A DNA stretch of 64,000 nt from Flagellimonas marinaquae (GTDB lineage: Bacteria; Bacteroidota; Bacteroidia; Flavobacteriales; Flavobacteriaceae). Made by a program: the position numbers and the translations under genes. Positions 26,254 through 36,067 of this stretch are shown here, piece by piece (the first letter of the stretch is position 1; the number at the start of each line of letters is the position of its first letter). The stretch lies in the NCBI RefSeq assembly GCF_023716465.1, contig NZ_CP092415.1, forward strand, positions 3,077,501 to 3,141,500. Reading direction: 5' to 3'. The notes beneath the pieces are model-generated. The model did not search any database. It saw only the letters and a program-made list of their open reading frames with translations, and was not told the DNA's origin.

Positions 26254-27333
26254 TTAATCGAACTCGTTCGTCAATAATTGTTGGATAATGGTATTGCGTT
26301 GCGCTCCTGTATCATCTTGCTGGTTGCTTAATAGTACAATGGTAGCATCATATTTTGGTATAAAACCGATCATGCTCCAGTACCCATTGATATCCCCGCC
26401 GTGCCAATACATGGTGGTATTGCCCTCTTGGGTCGTAAACCAACCAAGGCCAAAATCCACATAACCACTCGGTATGTCTCGGGCAAATATTTCGGCTTTT
26501 TCAGTTTCGGTAAACCAGTTTGTTTTTACGGCGTTGGTCCAAGTTTCCATATCCCTTGGCGTACTGCTAAAATCACCTGCACCAAATGCAATGGTCATAG
26601 GATATGTGCTATTGATGTTGCCATTATTGTACCCTTGGGCATGGATGTCGGTATCAATTTGGTCAGAACCTTTGTAGGTGGTTTCCATTTCCAAAGGAAG
26701 CAAAATGTTTTGCTCAATGTATTCGTGATGGGCGGTTCCCGATAATTCTTGAATCAACATGGCGGCAATCAAAAAGTTCGAGTTTGAGTATTCCTTTCCC
26801 TCGCCCGGTACAAAATTGAGTCCGTTTTCATCGATCATTTCGATAATGACTCCGTAAATATCTTCTTCATCCAAAGTTTCGCCTTGTTCGTAGGCATCTT
26901 CAATTATTAATTGATAATCAGGAATACCCGATTGGTGCGATAATAAATGGGCAAGGGTAATTTGGTCACCGTTTGGAAATTCAATATCGAACTCATCCAG
27001 GGTTTGATCAAAACCAGAGATGAGACCATCACGTTTTAACTGAACAACCGCAGCGGCCGTCAATGTTTTGCTTACCGAACCAATTCGGTAGGCCAGATCG
27101 TAATCTTGTGGCAATGCAGTATTTTCATTGGCCAACCCAAAACCCTGCCGTACCAAATCATTACCATTTTTTGTGATAATGGCATAGCCTTTAAAGTCGC
27201 TCTCGGTTAATAAATTTTCAACGGTGGTGTAATCAACTGTAGGTGTGCTATTGTCGTCATCTTTTGAGCAAGATGTAAAAAGCATGACCGTGCTAATTGC
27301 CAATGGGACTAAGAATTTGTGTAATGTTGTCAT
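26254..27333 (-). CDS. Serine hydrolase lipoprotein (class C beta-lactamase family)
   Basis: A 359-aa lipoprotein; the signal ends in MLFTSC (Cys22). Catalytic motifs are Ser86-Val-Ser-Lys89 (SxxK), YSN in KEYSNSNFLI, and HGG in WHGGDINGY, a complete set for the class C/DD-peptidase fold. It has no C-terminal extension. It is the first gene of the operon that also encodes the SDR, a membrane protein and the Vat-like enzyme, and it lies just after the TolB-TPR-AraC regulator gene, separated by operator B. Confidence 0.9.
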   Translation of the reverse strand: MTTLHKFLVPLAISTVMLFTSCSKDDDNSTPTVDYTTVENLLTESDFKGYAIITKNGNDLVRQGFGLANENTALPQDYDLAYRIGSVSKTLTAAAVVQLKRDGLISGFDQTLDEFDIEFPNGDQITLAHLLSHQSGIPDYQLIIEDAYEQGETLDEEDIYGVIIEMIDENGLNFVPGEGKEYSNSNFLIAAMLIQELSGTAHHEYIEQNILLPLEMETTYKGSDQIDTDIHAQGYNNGNINSTYPMTIAFGAGDFSSTPRDMETWTNAVKTNWFTETEKAEIFARDIPSGYVDFGLGWFTTQEGNTTMYWHGGDINGYWSMIGFIPKYDATIVLLSNQQDDTGAQRNTIIQQLLTNEFD

Positions 27334-27365
27334 AACTGTTCGTTTTTAGATTATTGATTTTAGGG

Positions 27366-27417
27366 CAAAGATTCACCGGATCGATATGCCAATCGTTCTA
27401 AATTATAATCTGAAACG
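27366..27417 (-). promoter_or_regulatory. Operator B and promoter of the serine hydrolase/SDR/Vat operon
   Basis: The 23-bp element at 27395-27417 (core ATTATAATTTAGAAC on the minus strand), then 21 nt, then the -7 box AATCTTTG (27366-27373). It begins 14 bp from the stop of the regulator gene. Similarity to site A continues through the spacer (GATTGGC in both). Confidence 0.75.
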
Positions 27418-27430
27418 AAGTAGGGAGAGT

Positions 27431-29212
27431 TTAGGACAGACTGGCTTTCATCCAAGCCCTAGGAGTCATGCCTTCCATTTTTTTAAAGTAGGTATTGAAT
27501 ACGCTTTTGGAATTAAAACCACTGTCGTAGGCCAATCCAAGTATGGTAAGATGTGAATTTTTAGGGTCTTGCGCTATGGTTTTAAAATGGTTTAAGCGGT
27601 AGGAGTTAACAAAATCGTTATAATTAGTATGAAACGCCTGGTTGATCAGAAATGACATTTTATTGGTGTTCAATCCTAAAAACTCGGCAACAAACTTTAA
27701 ACTTAATTGTTGATTTAAGTATGGTTCCTCTTCCTTAAAATAGGTAAGCAGCTTTTCTTTTAAACTTTTTATTTGAGCATCACTCAAAATTGTTGAGATC
27801 GATTTTTCTTCTTCCTCCTCCTCCGTTTGGGGTTTGATATCTGAAATGGATAGGTTGGAACGGTGCAGTTCGTCAAATCCCTTTGTTTTGTGCAATGGCT
27901 GCAAAAAAGGTTCCTGTCTGTAGTTTATAATTTGACCACGCCTCTGATCGATCATTTCTGCTAATCGAGAAAAAGCAAGTTCTTTGTGGTGCGAATTACT
28001 TAAAATAAACACATCGTACGGGACCAGCATAGTTTCTTTGTCGTCTCGTTGTGACCATTTTTCAATTATTTTGGCGGGAACTTCCATTTGTTCTCCATTG
28101 ATAAGCTCGAACAATAGTTTTTTTTCCGCTAACAAAGATGTGTTGTGAATAAACTCTAGAAAGTGCTGTCTTTTGTTTAGCCATATCAAACAAAAGCATT
28201 TTAAATGATGTGCCAACTCCAGTTCAGGATTAAGTATCAGTGCATAATTGACGGCTTCCAATGCCTTTTCCCACTGGTTTTTGTAATAATAGATATGAGC
28301 TAAGGTATAATGATTGTTCGCTGAAAGCGGATCTACCTCTAAAAGTTTGTTCGCATAGTTTAGGGCCTCCTCAAAAAAACCGAGTGCCATGAACAACTCT
28401 GCCATGGCTTCCAAACCATCTATATGATTGGGATTAATTTCCAGAACCTTGTTGATGTGGATAAAAGCATTTTTAAAATCCCATTCTTCCCAAAAAAATT
28501 TACCAACATAAGATAATGGATATTCGGGTAGAGAGGGGTCTAGCTCCTTGGCTATTAATAGGTTGTTTATGGCCAATTCAATACCTTTTTCATAAGGTAT
28601 ATAGCCCCACATTGCCATTAGGCCATAGCATTGCAAATTTGCGTAGTAAGCCTTGGCATAATTTTTATCCACAGCAATTGCCTGATCATAATAGGATATA
28701 GCCTCTTTAATGCTCTGCGGTGTCCATTGCAACTGCAAGGAACGTCCTTTTAAAAACAATTGGTAGGCGTTTATATCGGTAGTAGGCTTCTCGACTAAAT
28801 GCTCTTGGATTTCAAAATGTCCGGAATTGTTTCGGACTTCTTCGGCAATGGCCAAACTTATTTCATCTTCCAGATCAAAAATATCGATCAACTCCCTATC
28901 AAACCTTTTGGACCAATAGTGGGTTCCATCTTCAACATCGATCAATTGTGCTGTAATCCTGACCCTGTCCTGTGATTTTTTAATACTGCCCTCCAGAATT
29001 GTATTCACGCCCAATTGACTCCCGATATCTCGAACATCCACATCTTTTCCCTTGAACGCAAAAGAAGAAGTTCGGGCGATTACCTTGAGCTGGTCTACCT
29101 TTGTCAGTGCATTTATAATTTCTTCAGTGATTCCGTCACAGAAATACTCATTGTCCTTGTCATTACTCATATTGACAAAGGGCAATACGGCTATGGATTT
29201 TGTATTGGTCAT
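27431..29212 (-). CDS. TolB-like/TPR/AraC-HTH fusion regulator (paralogue 1)
   Basis: A 593-aa regulator when started at ATG 29210-29212, which matches the N-terminus and exact length of its paralogue at 60927. Residues 1-130 are the TolB-like N-domain found in some adenylate cyclase-type proteins (SIAVLPFVNMSNDKDNEYFC, then RTSSFAFKGK and VNTILEGSIKKSQDRVRI). Residues about 150-400 are TPR helices, and the last 110 are an AraC-type double HTH (LGLAYDSGFNSKSVFNTYFK with GMTPRAWMK). There is no membrane segment. Ligand unknown. Operator B follows its stop codon, which suggests control of the downstream operon. Confidence 0.92.
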   Translation of the reverse strand: MTNTKSIAVLPFVNMSNDKDNEYFCDGITEEIINALTKVDQLKVIARTSSFAFKGKDVDVRDIGSQLGVNTILEGSIKKSQDRVRITAQLIDVEDGTHYWSKRFDRELIDIFDLEDEISLAIAEEVRNNSGHFEIQEHLVEKPTTDINAYQLFLKGRSLQLQWTPQSIKEAISYYDQAIAVDKNYAKAYYANLQCYGLMAMWGYIPYEKGIELAINNLLIAKELDPSLPEYPLSYVGKFFWEEWDFKNAFIHINKVLEINPNHIDGLEAMAELFMALGFFEEALNYANKLLEVDPLSANNHYTLAHIYYYKNQWEKALEAVNYALILNPELELAHHLKCFCLIWLNKRQHFLEFIHNTSLLAEKKLLFELINGEQMEVPAKIIEKWSQRDDKETMLVPYDVFILSNSHHKELAFSRLAEMIDQRRGQIINYRQEPFLQPLHKTKGFDELHRSNLSISDIKPQTEEEEEEKSISTILSDAQIKSLKEKLLTYFKEEEPYLNQQLSLKFVAEFLGLNTNKMSFLINQAFHTNYNDFVNSYRLNHFKTIAQDPKNSHLTILGLAYDSGFNSKSVFNTYFKKMEGMTPRAWMKASLS

Positions 29213-29294
29213 TGGCTGAATGGTTTTCAAATCTACAAAATCCGTGAATGAACGTTGATGTTTTTTTAGAGATTTAATTTGTACCGATAAAGAC

Positions 29295-29663
29295 TTAAAC
29301 TACTTTACGTAAGATTTTTTCCATTTTACGGCCCTTTGCCAGTTCATCTACCAATTTATCCAAATATCGTACTTGCCTGGTTAAAGGAAACTCTATTTCT
29401 TCTATTCGATATCCACATATAACTCCTTTGATCAATCCAGCATTTGGATGCAATTTTGCCTCTTTAAAAAAAATTTCGAAGGTGGTTTTATCATCTATTA
29501 ATTTCTGTAATTTTTCTTCATTGAATCCTGTTAACCATTCAATTACCGTAATTAGCTCATCCTTGGTCCTGCCTTTTTTTTCTACCTTGGATAGGTAATG
29601 CGGGTAGACCGAGGCAAATGTCATATTTGCAATACGCTCATTTTGTTTTTCTGTGACTTTCAT
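29295..29663 (-). CDS. DUF2200 family protein
   Basis: A 122-aa soluble protein that matches DUF2200 along its length: [20 protein letters not shown], the helix [13 protein letters not shown], then [20 protein letters not shown]. The family has no known function but is widespread and typically carried as a single small gene. It lies 83 bp upstream of the regulator gene on the same strand. Confidence 0.9.
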   Translation of the reverse strand: MKVTEKQNERIANMTFASVYPHYLSKVEKKGRTKDELITVIEWLTGFNEEKLQKLIDDKTTFEIFFKEAKLHPNAGLIKGVICGYRIEEIEFPLTRQVRYLDKLVDELAKGRKMEKILRKVV

Positions 29664-29896
29664 TTTTCATTGATTTTGGGTTTATCTTCTCTTAAAGAGT
29701 TGAATGTGAAATCCGGTATATTTTGGATTTTATCTGTAAAGTAGTCAAGAATTTGCGAGCATGCAAAGGGTCTTGCTCCAATCCCAAGGTTAAATAAAAA
29801 TTAACAATTGCTATTATTGGCACTTTTATGGAGTTGGAATTACGTGTTCTTCCTTAAAATTTTGACTCATTACTAGTAACCTAAAAACAACAAATC

Positions 29897-31348
29897 ATGG
29901 AAAACCGTAGATCATTTGTAAAAAAGCTTGGATGGACAGCAGGAGCCGTTTCGTTATTGGGATTGTACCCTGCTTTTGGATGGAGTCCGATTATTGAACG
30001 TAAAAATCCGATCCGCATAAAAGGCAGGGTGGCAACTAACGGGAAAGGCATTGGAAATGTGGTCGTGTCGGACGGAAATACTACAGGTTTGACCAATAAG
30101 AACGGGTATTTTGAGTTTTTGAGCACAACCCATCAACCATTTGTGTTTTTAAGTATGCCCGCGGGTTACGAAATAGATCAGTTGAGCAATGGATCGGCTT
30201 CCTATTTTTTTCCAATTGATCCTGCAAACCATAAAATGGAGGTCTTGTTCCAGCTTAAACCTCTTGGGCAGAGTGATGATAAACATAGTCTGCTACTTTT
30301 GGCGGATCCCCAGATCCAGAACGAGTATGAGGCCGCACAACTTTTGGAAATATCCACTCCAGATATAGTGGATACCATTAAAAGCCTAAATGATCCCAAT
30401 ACAATTGGTGTAGGGTGCGGGGATTTGGTGTTCGATAGGTTAGATCTTTTCAAGGATTACAATAATGCCGTTATGCAGATGGGGGTTCCATTTTTCCAAG
30501 TAGTTGGAAATCATGACATGGATTTAGGTGTCCGGAGCGATGAACTATCAACAAGTACCTTTAACAAGCTTTTTGGGCCAACCTACTATTCGTTTAACCG
30601 CGGGGAGATCCACTACGTAGTTTTGGATGATGTTTTCTTTACAGGTAATAATAAGGAGTACATAGGGTATATAACGGAAAACCAGTTGATTTGGTTGGAA
30701 CAAGACCTTGGCCATATAGAAAAGGGCAGTACGGTAGTCGTGTGTACACATATACCCGTTGCCTCTGGAGTAAAGAACAAAGAACACTTGTACGAACTTT
30801 TGGCACCTTTTAAGGTACATATACTTTCTGGGCATACCCATCGAAATACCAATTATCCCGAATCAAATCGATTTGAACATGTGCATGGGGCCGTGTGCGG
30901 TGCTTGGTGGAGCGGACCTATTTGCAGTGATGGAACACCCAACGGATATGGAGTATATCAAATGCGCGGAAGCGAGGTAACTTGGAAATACAAATCGGTA
31001 GGCGAATCGATGGATCATCAATTCAGGTTTTATAAAAGAGGAAGCCATCCCGAGTTCCCAAACTCCTGTGCCCTAAATATATGGAACTGGAACCCTGACT
31101 GGAAGATTTGCTGGTACGAAAACGGAGATCGCAAATCCCATATCCATAAAGTTGATGCTACCGACCCAATGAGCATAGAATTGCACCTTGGTAAGCTCTT
31201 GCCAGAAAGAAGACCATGGGTAGAACCAGCAAAAAGTGATCATATGTTCTTTTTTGAACCTGGCGAAAATCTGGATAAGATCACAATTGAGGTAACGGAC
31301 AACTTCGGTAATACTTATATCCAAACCATAAAAAGCGAGGATATGTAA
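29897..31348 (+). CDS. Exported calcineurin-like metallophosphoesterase with N- and C-terminal accessory domains
   Basis: A 483-aa protein. The N-terminus NRRSFVKKLGWTAGAVSLL is a Tat-type signal, so it is probably exported folded. Residues 35-120 form a beta-sandwich (metallophos_N-like). The phosphoesterase core has its metal motifs in order: LADPQIQ, GCGDLVFDR, VGNHDMD, CTHIPVA and LSGHTHRN. Residues about 330-480 form the C-terminal metallophos_C-like domain. It would hydrolyse phosphomono- or diesters in the periplasm. It precedes the FecR/SusCD genes but is separated from them by a terminator. Confidence 0.93.
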   Translation: MENRRSFVKKLGWTAGAVSLLGLYPAFGWSPIIERKNPIRIKGRVATNGKGIGNVVVSDGNTTGLTNKNGYFEFLSTTHQPFVFLSMPAGYEIDQLSNGSASYFFPIDPANHKMEVLFQLKPLGQSDDKHSLLLLADPQIQNEYEAAQLLEISTPDIVDTIKSLNDPNTIGVGCGDLVFDRLDLFKDYNNAVMQMGVPFFQVVGNHDMDLGVRSDELSTSTFNKLFGPTYYSFNRGEIHYVVLDDVFFTGNNKEYIGYITENQLIWLEQDLGHIEKGSTVVVCTHIPVASGVKNKEHLYELLAPFKVHILSGHTHRNTNYPESNRFEHVHGAVCGAWWSGPICSDGTPNGYGVYQMRGSEVTWKYKSVGESMDHQFRFYKRGSHPEFPNSCALNIWNWNPDWKICWYENGDRKSHIHKVDATDPMSIELHLGKLLPERRPWVEPAKSDHMFFFEPGENLDKITIEVTDNFGNTYIQTIKSEDM

Positions 31349-31428
31349 AAGACCGACAGCTTAAAATGTTAGTTCATTGTTAAGCAAATAAACCCGGTAT
31401 GAAATAATCGTTAACAACCACACAGAAC

Positions 31429-31463
31429 GACCTTTCACCATACGTGTAAAGGTCTTTTTTTTT
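31429..31463 (+). terminator. Rho-independent terminator after the metallophosphoesterase gene
   Basis: A 7-bp stem GACCTTT/AAAGGTC (31429-31435 and 31448-31454) with a 12-nt loop, followed by nine T. It separates the phosphoesterase from the FecR gene. Confidence 0.88.
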
Positions 31464-31492
31464 GACTTTCCCCAAAAGACCGAAAAACAAAT

Positions 31493-32431
31493 ATGATGGA
31501 TCATCAGAAGCGGTTTCACGAGCTAGTCGATAAGCATTTGAACGGTGACCTTAGTACAGGCGAAAAAAATGAGCTTGAATCACACTACCGCCATTACGAA
31601 GAAAAGGTGCTAACCCCTAGAAAGAAACAAGAGGTGAGAAGGACCATTTTTCAGCAGCTATTGGTTCATCTTGGAAAAGTTGAAAAAACTAGCGGACGAA
31701 AAAGAACGAACTTAAATTTTGTTCGAATTGCCGCATCATTGGCGTTGATCATTGCGTTGGGAGCCACTTTGTTGAACGAGTTTAAGTTTGATCGCGCTGA
31801 GGTCATCACTATAGCTACCGGATTTGGTGAAAGAAAAGAGGTGGTTTTGCCAGATAGTTCCACAGTTACCTTAAATGCCGGGAGCAGTATTTCTTATCCA
31901 AGCTTTTTTGATACCGACATAAGACAGGTTACCCTAAAAGGAGAGGCATTTTTTCAAATAGAACACAATCCGGATCAACCTTTCCTAGTTTCTGCAGCTG
32001 GTCTAACAACAAAAGTACTGGGAACTACATTCAATATAAATGCCTATAACACAAGCGAAAAAATTAAGGTAAGCCTTAAAACAGGGTCTGTACAAGTTGA
32101 TGGTAAGGACGGAACATTGGCAATTTTAAAACCCGATGAACAATTGTTGTACAATAGCAAGACCGGAATATATAGTGTCTTGACCCAAAAGACGGATAAT
32201 GATACTTCTTGGATGAAGAATATTTTGAAATTGAACGATCATTCATTGCAAGAAGCGCAGAAGATAGTGGAGCGCTGGTTCAATGTGGAACTTCAGATCG
32301 AGTCAAATGGAGAAGTAACACAACAGACGATAACAGGTAAGTTTATAGACCCAAAACTAGATGAGACACTCCATAGTTTGGAATTGCTTACTGGAACAAA
32401 AATCACCTATAAAAAGCAAAACCATAAATAA
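31493..32431 (+). CDS. FecR family anti-sigma factor
   Basis: A 312-aa inner-membrane signal-transfer protein. It has a cytoplasmic N-terminus of about 70 residues, one membrane segment (LNFVRIAASLALIIALG, about 73-92), a periplasmic FecR domain (ERKEVVLPDSSTVTLNAGSS through FLVSAAGLTTKVLGTTFN), and a C-terminal DUF4974-like domain. It senses the plug/STN state of the SusC-type transporter encoded next and holds the ECF sigma factor. Here the sigma gene is not directly upstream but lies after susD. Start may be the second of two consecutive ATGs. Confidence 0.94.
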   Translation: MMDHQKRFHELVDKHLNGDLSTGEKNELESHYRHYEEKVLTPRKKQEVRRTIFQQLLVHLGKVEKTSGRKRTNLNFVRIAASLALIIALGATLLNEFKFDRAEVITIATGFGERKEVVLPDSSTVTLNAGSSISYPSFFDTDIRQVTLKGEAFFQIEHNPDQPFLVSAAGLTTKVLGTTFNINAYNTSEKIKVSLKTGSVQVDGKDGTLAILKPDEQLLYNSKTGIYSVLTQKTDNDTSWMKNILKLNDHSLQEAQKIVERWFNVELQIESNGEVTQQTITGKFIDPKLDETLHSLELLTGTKITYKKQNHK

Positions 32432-32537
32432 ACCATTGTGCCAATGAACTAAAGCCAAAATTAAAAAAAGCCTCTCCTGCGCCAACAGAAAAGGCTCGAT
32501 AAAAACTACATATTCACCAAATACATAGTATGAAATA

Positions 32538-35500
32538 ATGAAACCAAAATTACTATATTTTTTCAACAGAAACATTATGAAAGTGTTCATGATTTTATGG
32601 ACATTCCATTTTTTTGCCATGCCCGCACAAGCCGGACCGGCAAGTTTTAACACCATTAGCTTAAAACAAGATCGGATAAGTCTAATGGATATTTTTGATC
32701 GTATCGAAGAGCAGGCTACGGTAAGTTTTATTTACAATAGCGAAGTAAAGAACATCGATCAGCAAATCAATGTCGATTTTAAGAACAGGCCCCTTACCGA
32801 TGTAATGGACCATTTGGCCAAGGTTTACGGACTTGGTTATCAGATCCAGAAAAGCAACATTACTGTATTTGTACTCCCAAAAAAAGAGGCCAGATCATTA
32901 CAAAGAACAATTCGTGGAACCGTAAAGGATGACAATGGACAACCATTGATGGGAGCCAATGTAAAAGTGCTTGGAACGGACAAGGGCATAATCACGGATT
33001 TCGATGGAAATTTTGAGATAAGTGCAGCTAGCGGTGAAGTTCTCGAGTTTTCTTACATAGGAATGGAAACCCAGACCTACACCATATTGGCTGGGGTGGA
33101 TAATGTGTCCATAACGATGACTGCCAACAATCAGGAACTCGATGAGGTAGTGGTCATCGGATATGGAGAGAAGACCTTGGAATCGCTCAGTGCGGCCGTA
33201 AGCAAGGTAGATGTGTCGGCATTGGCCGAACGTCCTTTGAGCAATGCTGCAGTTGCCTTGCAGGGAGTAACCCCGGGACTCACCATTACGCGGTCGAACG
33301 GACGCCCAACAGATACCCCAAATATTAATATTAGAGGCTTTACGTCCATAAACGGGGGAGAGCCTTTGATCATAATAGATGGTGTAGAAGGGGATATAAA
33401 CGATATCAATCCAAACGATATAGAGAACATCAGTGTTTTGAAGGACGCGGGTGCCGCAGCTATTTACGGGGCCCGTGCTTCTTTTGGTGTTGTTCTTATC
33501 ACTACAAAACAAGCAAAACAGGGCGATCTTACCGTTAGTCTGGAAACGACTACTGCATTTAGCCAAGTAACCACCAATACAGACTTTGTAACGGACCCGT
33601 ATGAGGCCATTCAAATTGCCGATGGGTTTTTCCAGGCCAATAGCGGTGCATCCTATTCCGGATATACCGAAAGTGATCTTGCCGCACTTCAGGAAGTATC
33701 GGCTAATCCTTCATTGGCACGTGTGATCACGGATACAAGAAACGGTAGAGAGCAATATGTGCACTATGCCAAAACAAATTGGTGGAATACTTTTTTTAGA
33801 AAAAGCAGGCCTTCGCATATTTATAATGCATCAATAAGTGGAGGTACAGAGAAGTTGAAAGGATATTTCTCTTATCGAAACTATCGAGAGACCGGTATCC
33901 TGAAAGTCCAAAAAGATGAATTCAAAAAGGAAAATTATAGGGCAAAAGTCGATTTTAAACTGAATGATTGGGTCACTTTAACGGATAATATGCAATATAA
34001 CCGGTTCAATGATCTGCAGCATGGCGGATACAGAGGTGGATGGCATGGCAATTACTGGAACTACCTAGTGTACAACCATGCAATGCCTTGGTACGCCCCG
34101 ACGAATCCGGACGGCACCTATTTTTATAGAAGCGAATTGAACAATTATGCCGCCGGAGATGGGTTGTACGCCTCTTTGTTATATGGTCGGGCCAAGCAAG
34201 AGACAGAGGATTCGGAATTCTCCAATATCATCACCGCTACGTTGACACCTTTCAATGGCTTTACCCTTAAGGCAAGTTATGCCTATAGGAAAATGAACCA
34301 GAACATATATCAGCGTTCCACTATGGTTCCATGGAGTATTTATGTCGGTGAGGTTGAGAATATGGGAGTAGATCAATTAACGGAGTATAATACTACATCC
34401 GATTATGATGCCTTTAATATCTATGCCAATTATAAGAATCGATTTGGAAAGCACCAAGTAGATATAATGGCAGGATTTGGTCAGGAATCCATGTACAGCA
34501 AAACAATACAGGCAAGTACTCAGGGTTTAATATCCGACAAACTAAATTCTCTTGGATTGGGAACCACTGCGGACAATGCCACGGGCAGTGCCTTTGAATG
34601 GGCGTTGCAGGGCGTATATACAAGGTTATCCTATGATTATGATAGTAAGTACTTTTTAGAACTGAACGGAAGGTACGATGGTACTTCCAGATTCCCCTCT
34701 GATTTTAGATGGGGCTTTTTTCCATCGGTATCCGCAGCTTGGGCCATACATAACGAAAGTTTTATGCAAGGCCTCAACCCTACCATTAGTCAATTAAAAT
34801 TAAGAGCTTCCTATGGTTCCTTGGGAAATCAAGAAGTTGACCCTTATGCCTACCAACCTGTATTGAGCCGATCTGCTAACCAAGCATTCTCCTTAAATGG
34901 AAGTCCTTTGGAGTATATTTCGTCTCCATCTCTAAATCCGGTAGAGATAACTTGGGAAGAAGTCAGAACCTTGGATTTTGGACTTGATTTGGGATTGTTC
35001 AAAAATAAGGTAACCGCCAATTTCGACTGGTTTAAAAGGGAAACCTTGGGAATGTTGACAGCGGGGCAAGTACTCCCTGCAACATTGGGGGCAGCTGCTC
35101 CACAGGAAAATGCAGCGGATTTGGAGACAAAAGGGTTCGAACTTTCTGTTGCATACTCCGATAGCTTTGTAGTCGGAGGATCACCATTGCAATTTAGTTT
35201 TAGCGCAGGTCTTTCCAATTCGGAAACTACGATCACCAGATTTGATAATCCGGAAAACCTTTTAAATTCATTTTATGAAGGCATGAAGATCGGAGACTTG
35301 TGGGGATATGAAATTGAGGGACTTTTCCAGTCCGAGGAAGAAATTGCCGCCCATGTGGACCAATCCTATGTTAGCCCAAGGATAACCCCAAGGGGAGGGC
35401 TACAGCCCGGAGACGTAAAATATACCGATCTAAATGGTGATGGTGTGGTCAATGCAGGTACCAATACCCTTGATGATCCAGGGGATCAAAAAATTGTGGG

Positions 35501-36059
35501 CAATGTGGCTCCGCAATATCTGTACAACTTTAAGATAGCCTCCAGTTGGAAAGGTTTTGACATTTCCGCATTTTTTCAAGGGGTTGGCAAACAAGATTGG
35601 TACCCTGGTTATAATTCGCAATTATTCTGGGGTCCCTATAGTCGCCCATATGCATCTTTTGTGCGTAAAGACCTGGCCAATAATATATGGTCGGCAGATA
35701 ACCCTGACGCCTACTATCCAAGAGGATTTGGTTATATAGCACTAAGTACACGGAACTCACTCCGAAATACCAACGATCGCTATCTACAGGATATATCGTA
35801 CCTAAGGTTAAAGAACCTTACCGTTGGATATAATCTACCACAATCCGTATTGAACAGATTACCGGTTAAAAAGGTAAGGCTATATCTAAGTGGGGAGAAC
35901 ATTTTGACTTTTACCAAATTGACCGACTATATAGATCCGGAGATTGCTAGTAATCAAGTTAACTTGAATGCTCCTTCTGGCTCTTATGCCTACGATTCAA
36001 GAGGTCAGGAAGCACCTATGTCCAAAACCTATTCATTGGGCCTATCCATTCAATTTTAA
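32538..36059 (+). CDS. SusC/RagA-type TonB-linked outer-membrane transporter with STN domain
   Basis: A 1173-aa TonB-dependent transporter. It has a signal peptide (residues 1-32, ending PAQA), an STN signalling domain (about 45-105), a carboxypeptidase-regulatory-like domain (RTIRGTVKDDNGQPLMGANV, about 115-200), the ELDEVVVIGYG segment that precedes the plug, and a plug with NINIRGFTSINGGEPL and AIYGARASFGVVL. The barrel ends SKTYSLGLSIQF. The STN domain shows that it signals through FecR and an ECF sigma. Together with the SusD protein 8 bp downstream it imports an oligomeric nutrient; no glycoside hydrolase is present to name it. Confidence 0.96.
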   Translation: MKPKLLYFFNRNIMKVFMILWTFHFFAMPAQAGPASFNTISLKQDRISLMDIFDRIEEQATVSFIYNSEVKNIDQQINVDFKNRPLTDVMDHLAKVYGLGYQIQKSNITVFVLPKKEARSLQRTIRGTVKDDNGQPLMGANVKVLGTDKGIITDFDGNFEISAASGEVLEFSYIGMETQTYTILAGVDNVSITMTANNQELDEVVVIGYGEKTLESLSAAVSKVDVSALAERPLSNAAVALQGVTPGLTITRSNGRPTDTPNINIRGFTSINGGEPLIIIDGVEGDINDINPNDIENISVLKDAGAAAIYGARASFGVVLITTKQAKQGDLTVSLETTTAFSQVTTNTDFVTDPYEAIQIADGFFQANSGASYSGYTESDLAALQEVSANPSLARVITDTRNGREQYVHYAKTNWWNTFFRKSRPSHIYNASISGGTEKLKGYFSYRNYRETGILKVQKDEFKKENYRAKVDFKLNDWVTLTDNMQYNRFNDLQHGGYRGGWHGNYWNYLVYNHAMPWYAPTNPDGTYFYRSELNNYAAGDGLYASLLYGRAKQETEDSEFSNIITATLTPFNGFTLKASYAYRKMNQNIYQRSTMVPWSIYVGEVENMGVDQLTEYNTTSDYDAFNIYANYKNRFGKHQVDIMAGFGQESMYSKTIQASTQGLISDKLNSLGLGTTADNATGSAFEWALQGVYTRLSYDYDSKYFLELNGRYDGTSRFPSDFRWGFFPSVSAAWAIHNESFMQGLNPTISQLKLRASYGSLGNQEVDPYAYQPVLSRSANQAFSLNGSPLEYISSPSLNPVEITWEEVRTLDFGLDLGLFKNKVTANFDWFKRETLGMLTAGQVLPATLGAAAPQENAADLETKGFELSVAYSDSFVVGGSPLQFSFSAGLSNSETTITRFDNPENLLNSFYEGMKIGDLWGYEIEGLFQSEEEIAAHVDQSYVSPRITPRGGLQPGDVKYTDLNGDGVVNAGTNTLDDPGDQKIVGNVAPQYLYNFKIASSWKGFDISAFFQGVGKQDWYPGYNSQLFWGPYSRPYASFVRKDLANNIWSADNPDAYYPRGFGYIALSTRNSLRNTNDRYLQDISYLRLKNLTVGYNLPQSVLNRLPVKKVRLYLSGENILTFTKLTDYIDPEIASNQVNLNAPSGSYAYDSRGQEAPMSKTYSLGLSIQF

Positions 36060-36067
36060 ATCAAAAA

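Noticed and set aside
32469..32496. Imperfect hairpin AGCCT..CTG/CAG..AGGCT between the FecR and SusC genes
   Set aside because: The T-run expected of a terminator is only on the minus side, where no gene needs it; an attenuator is possible but not supported.
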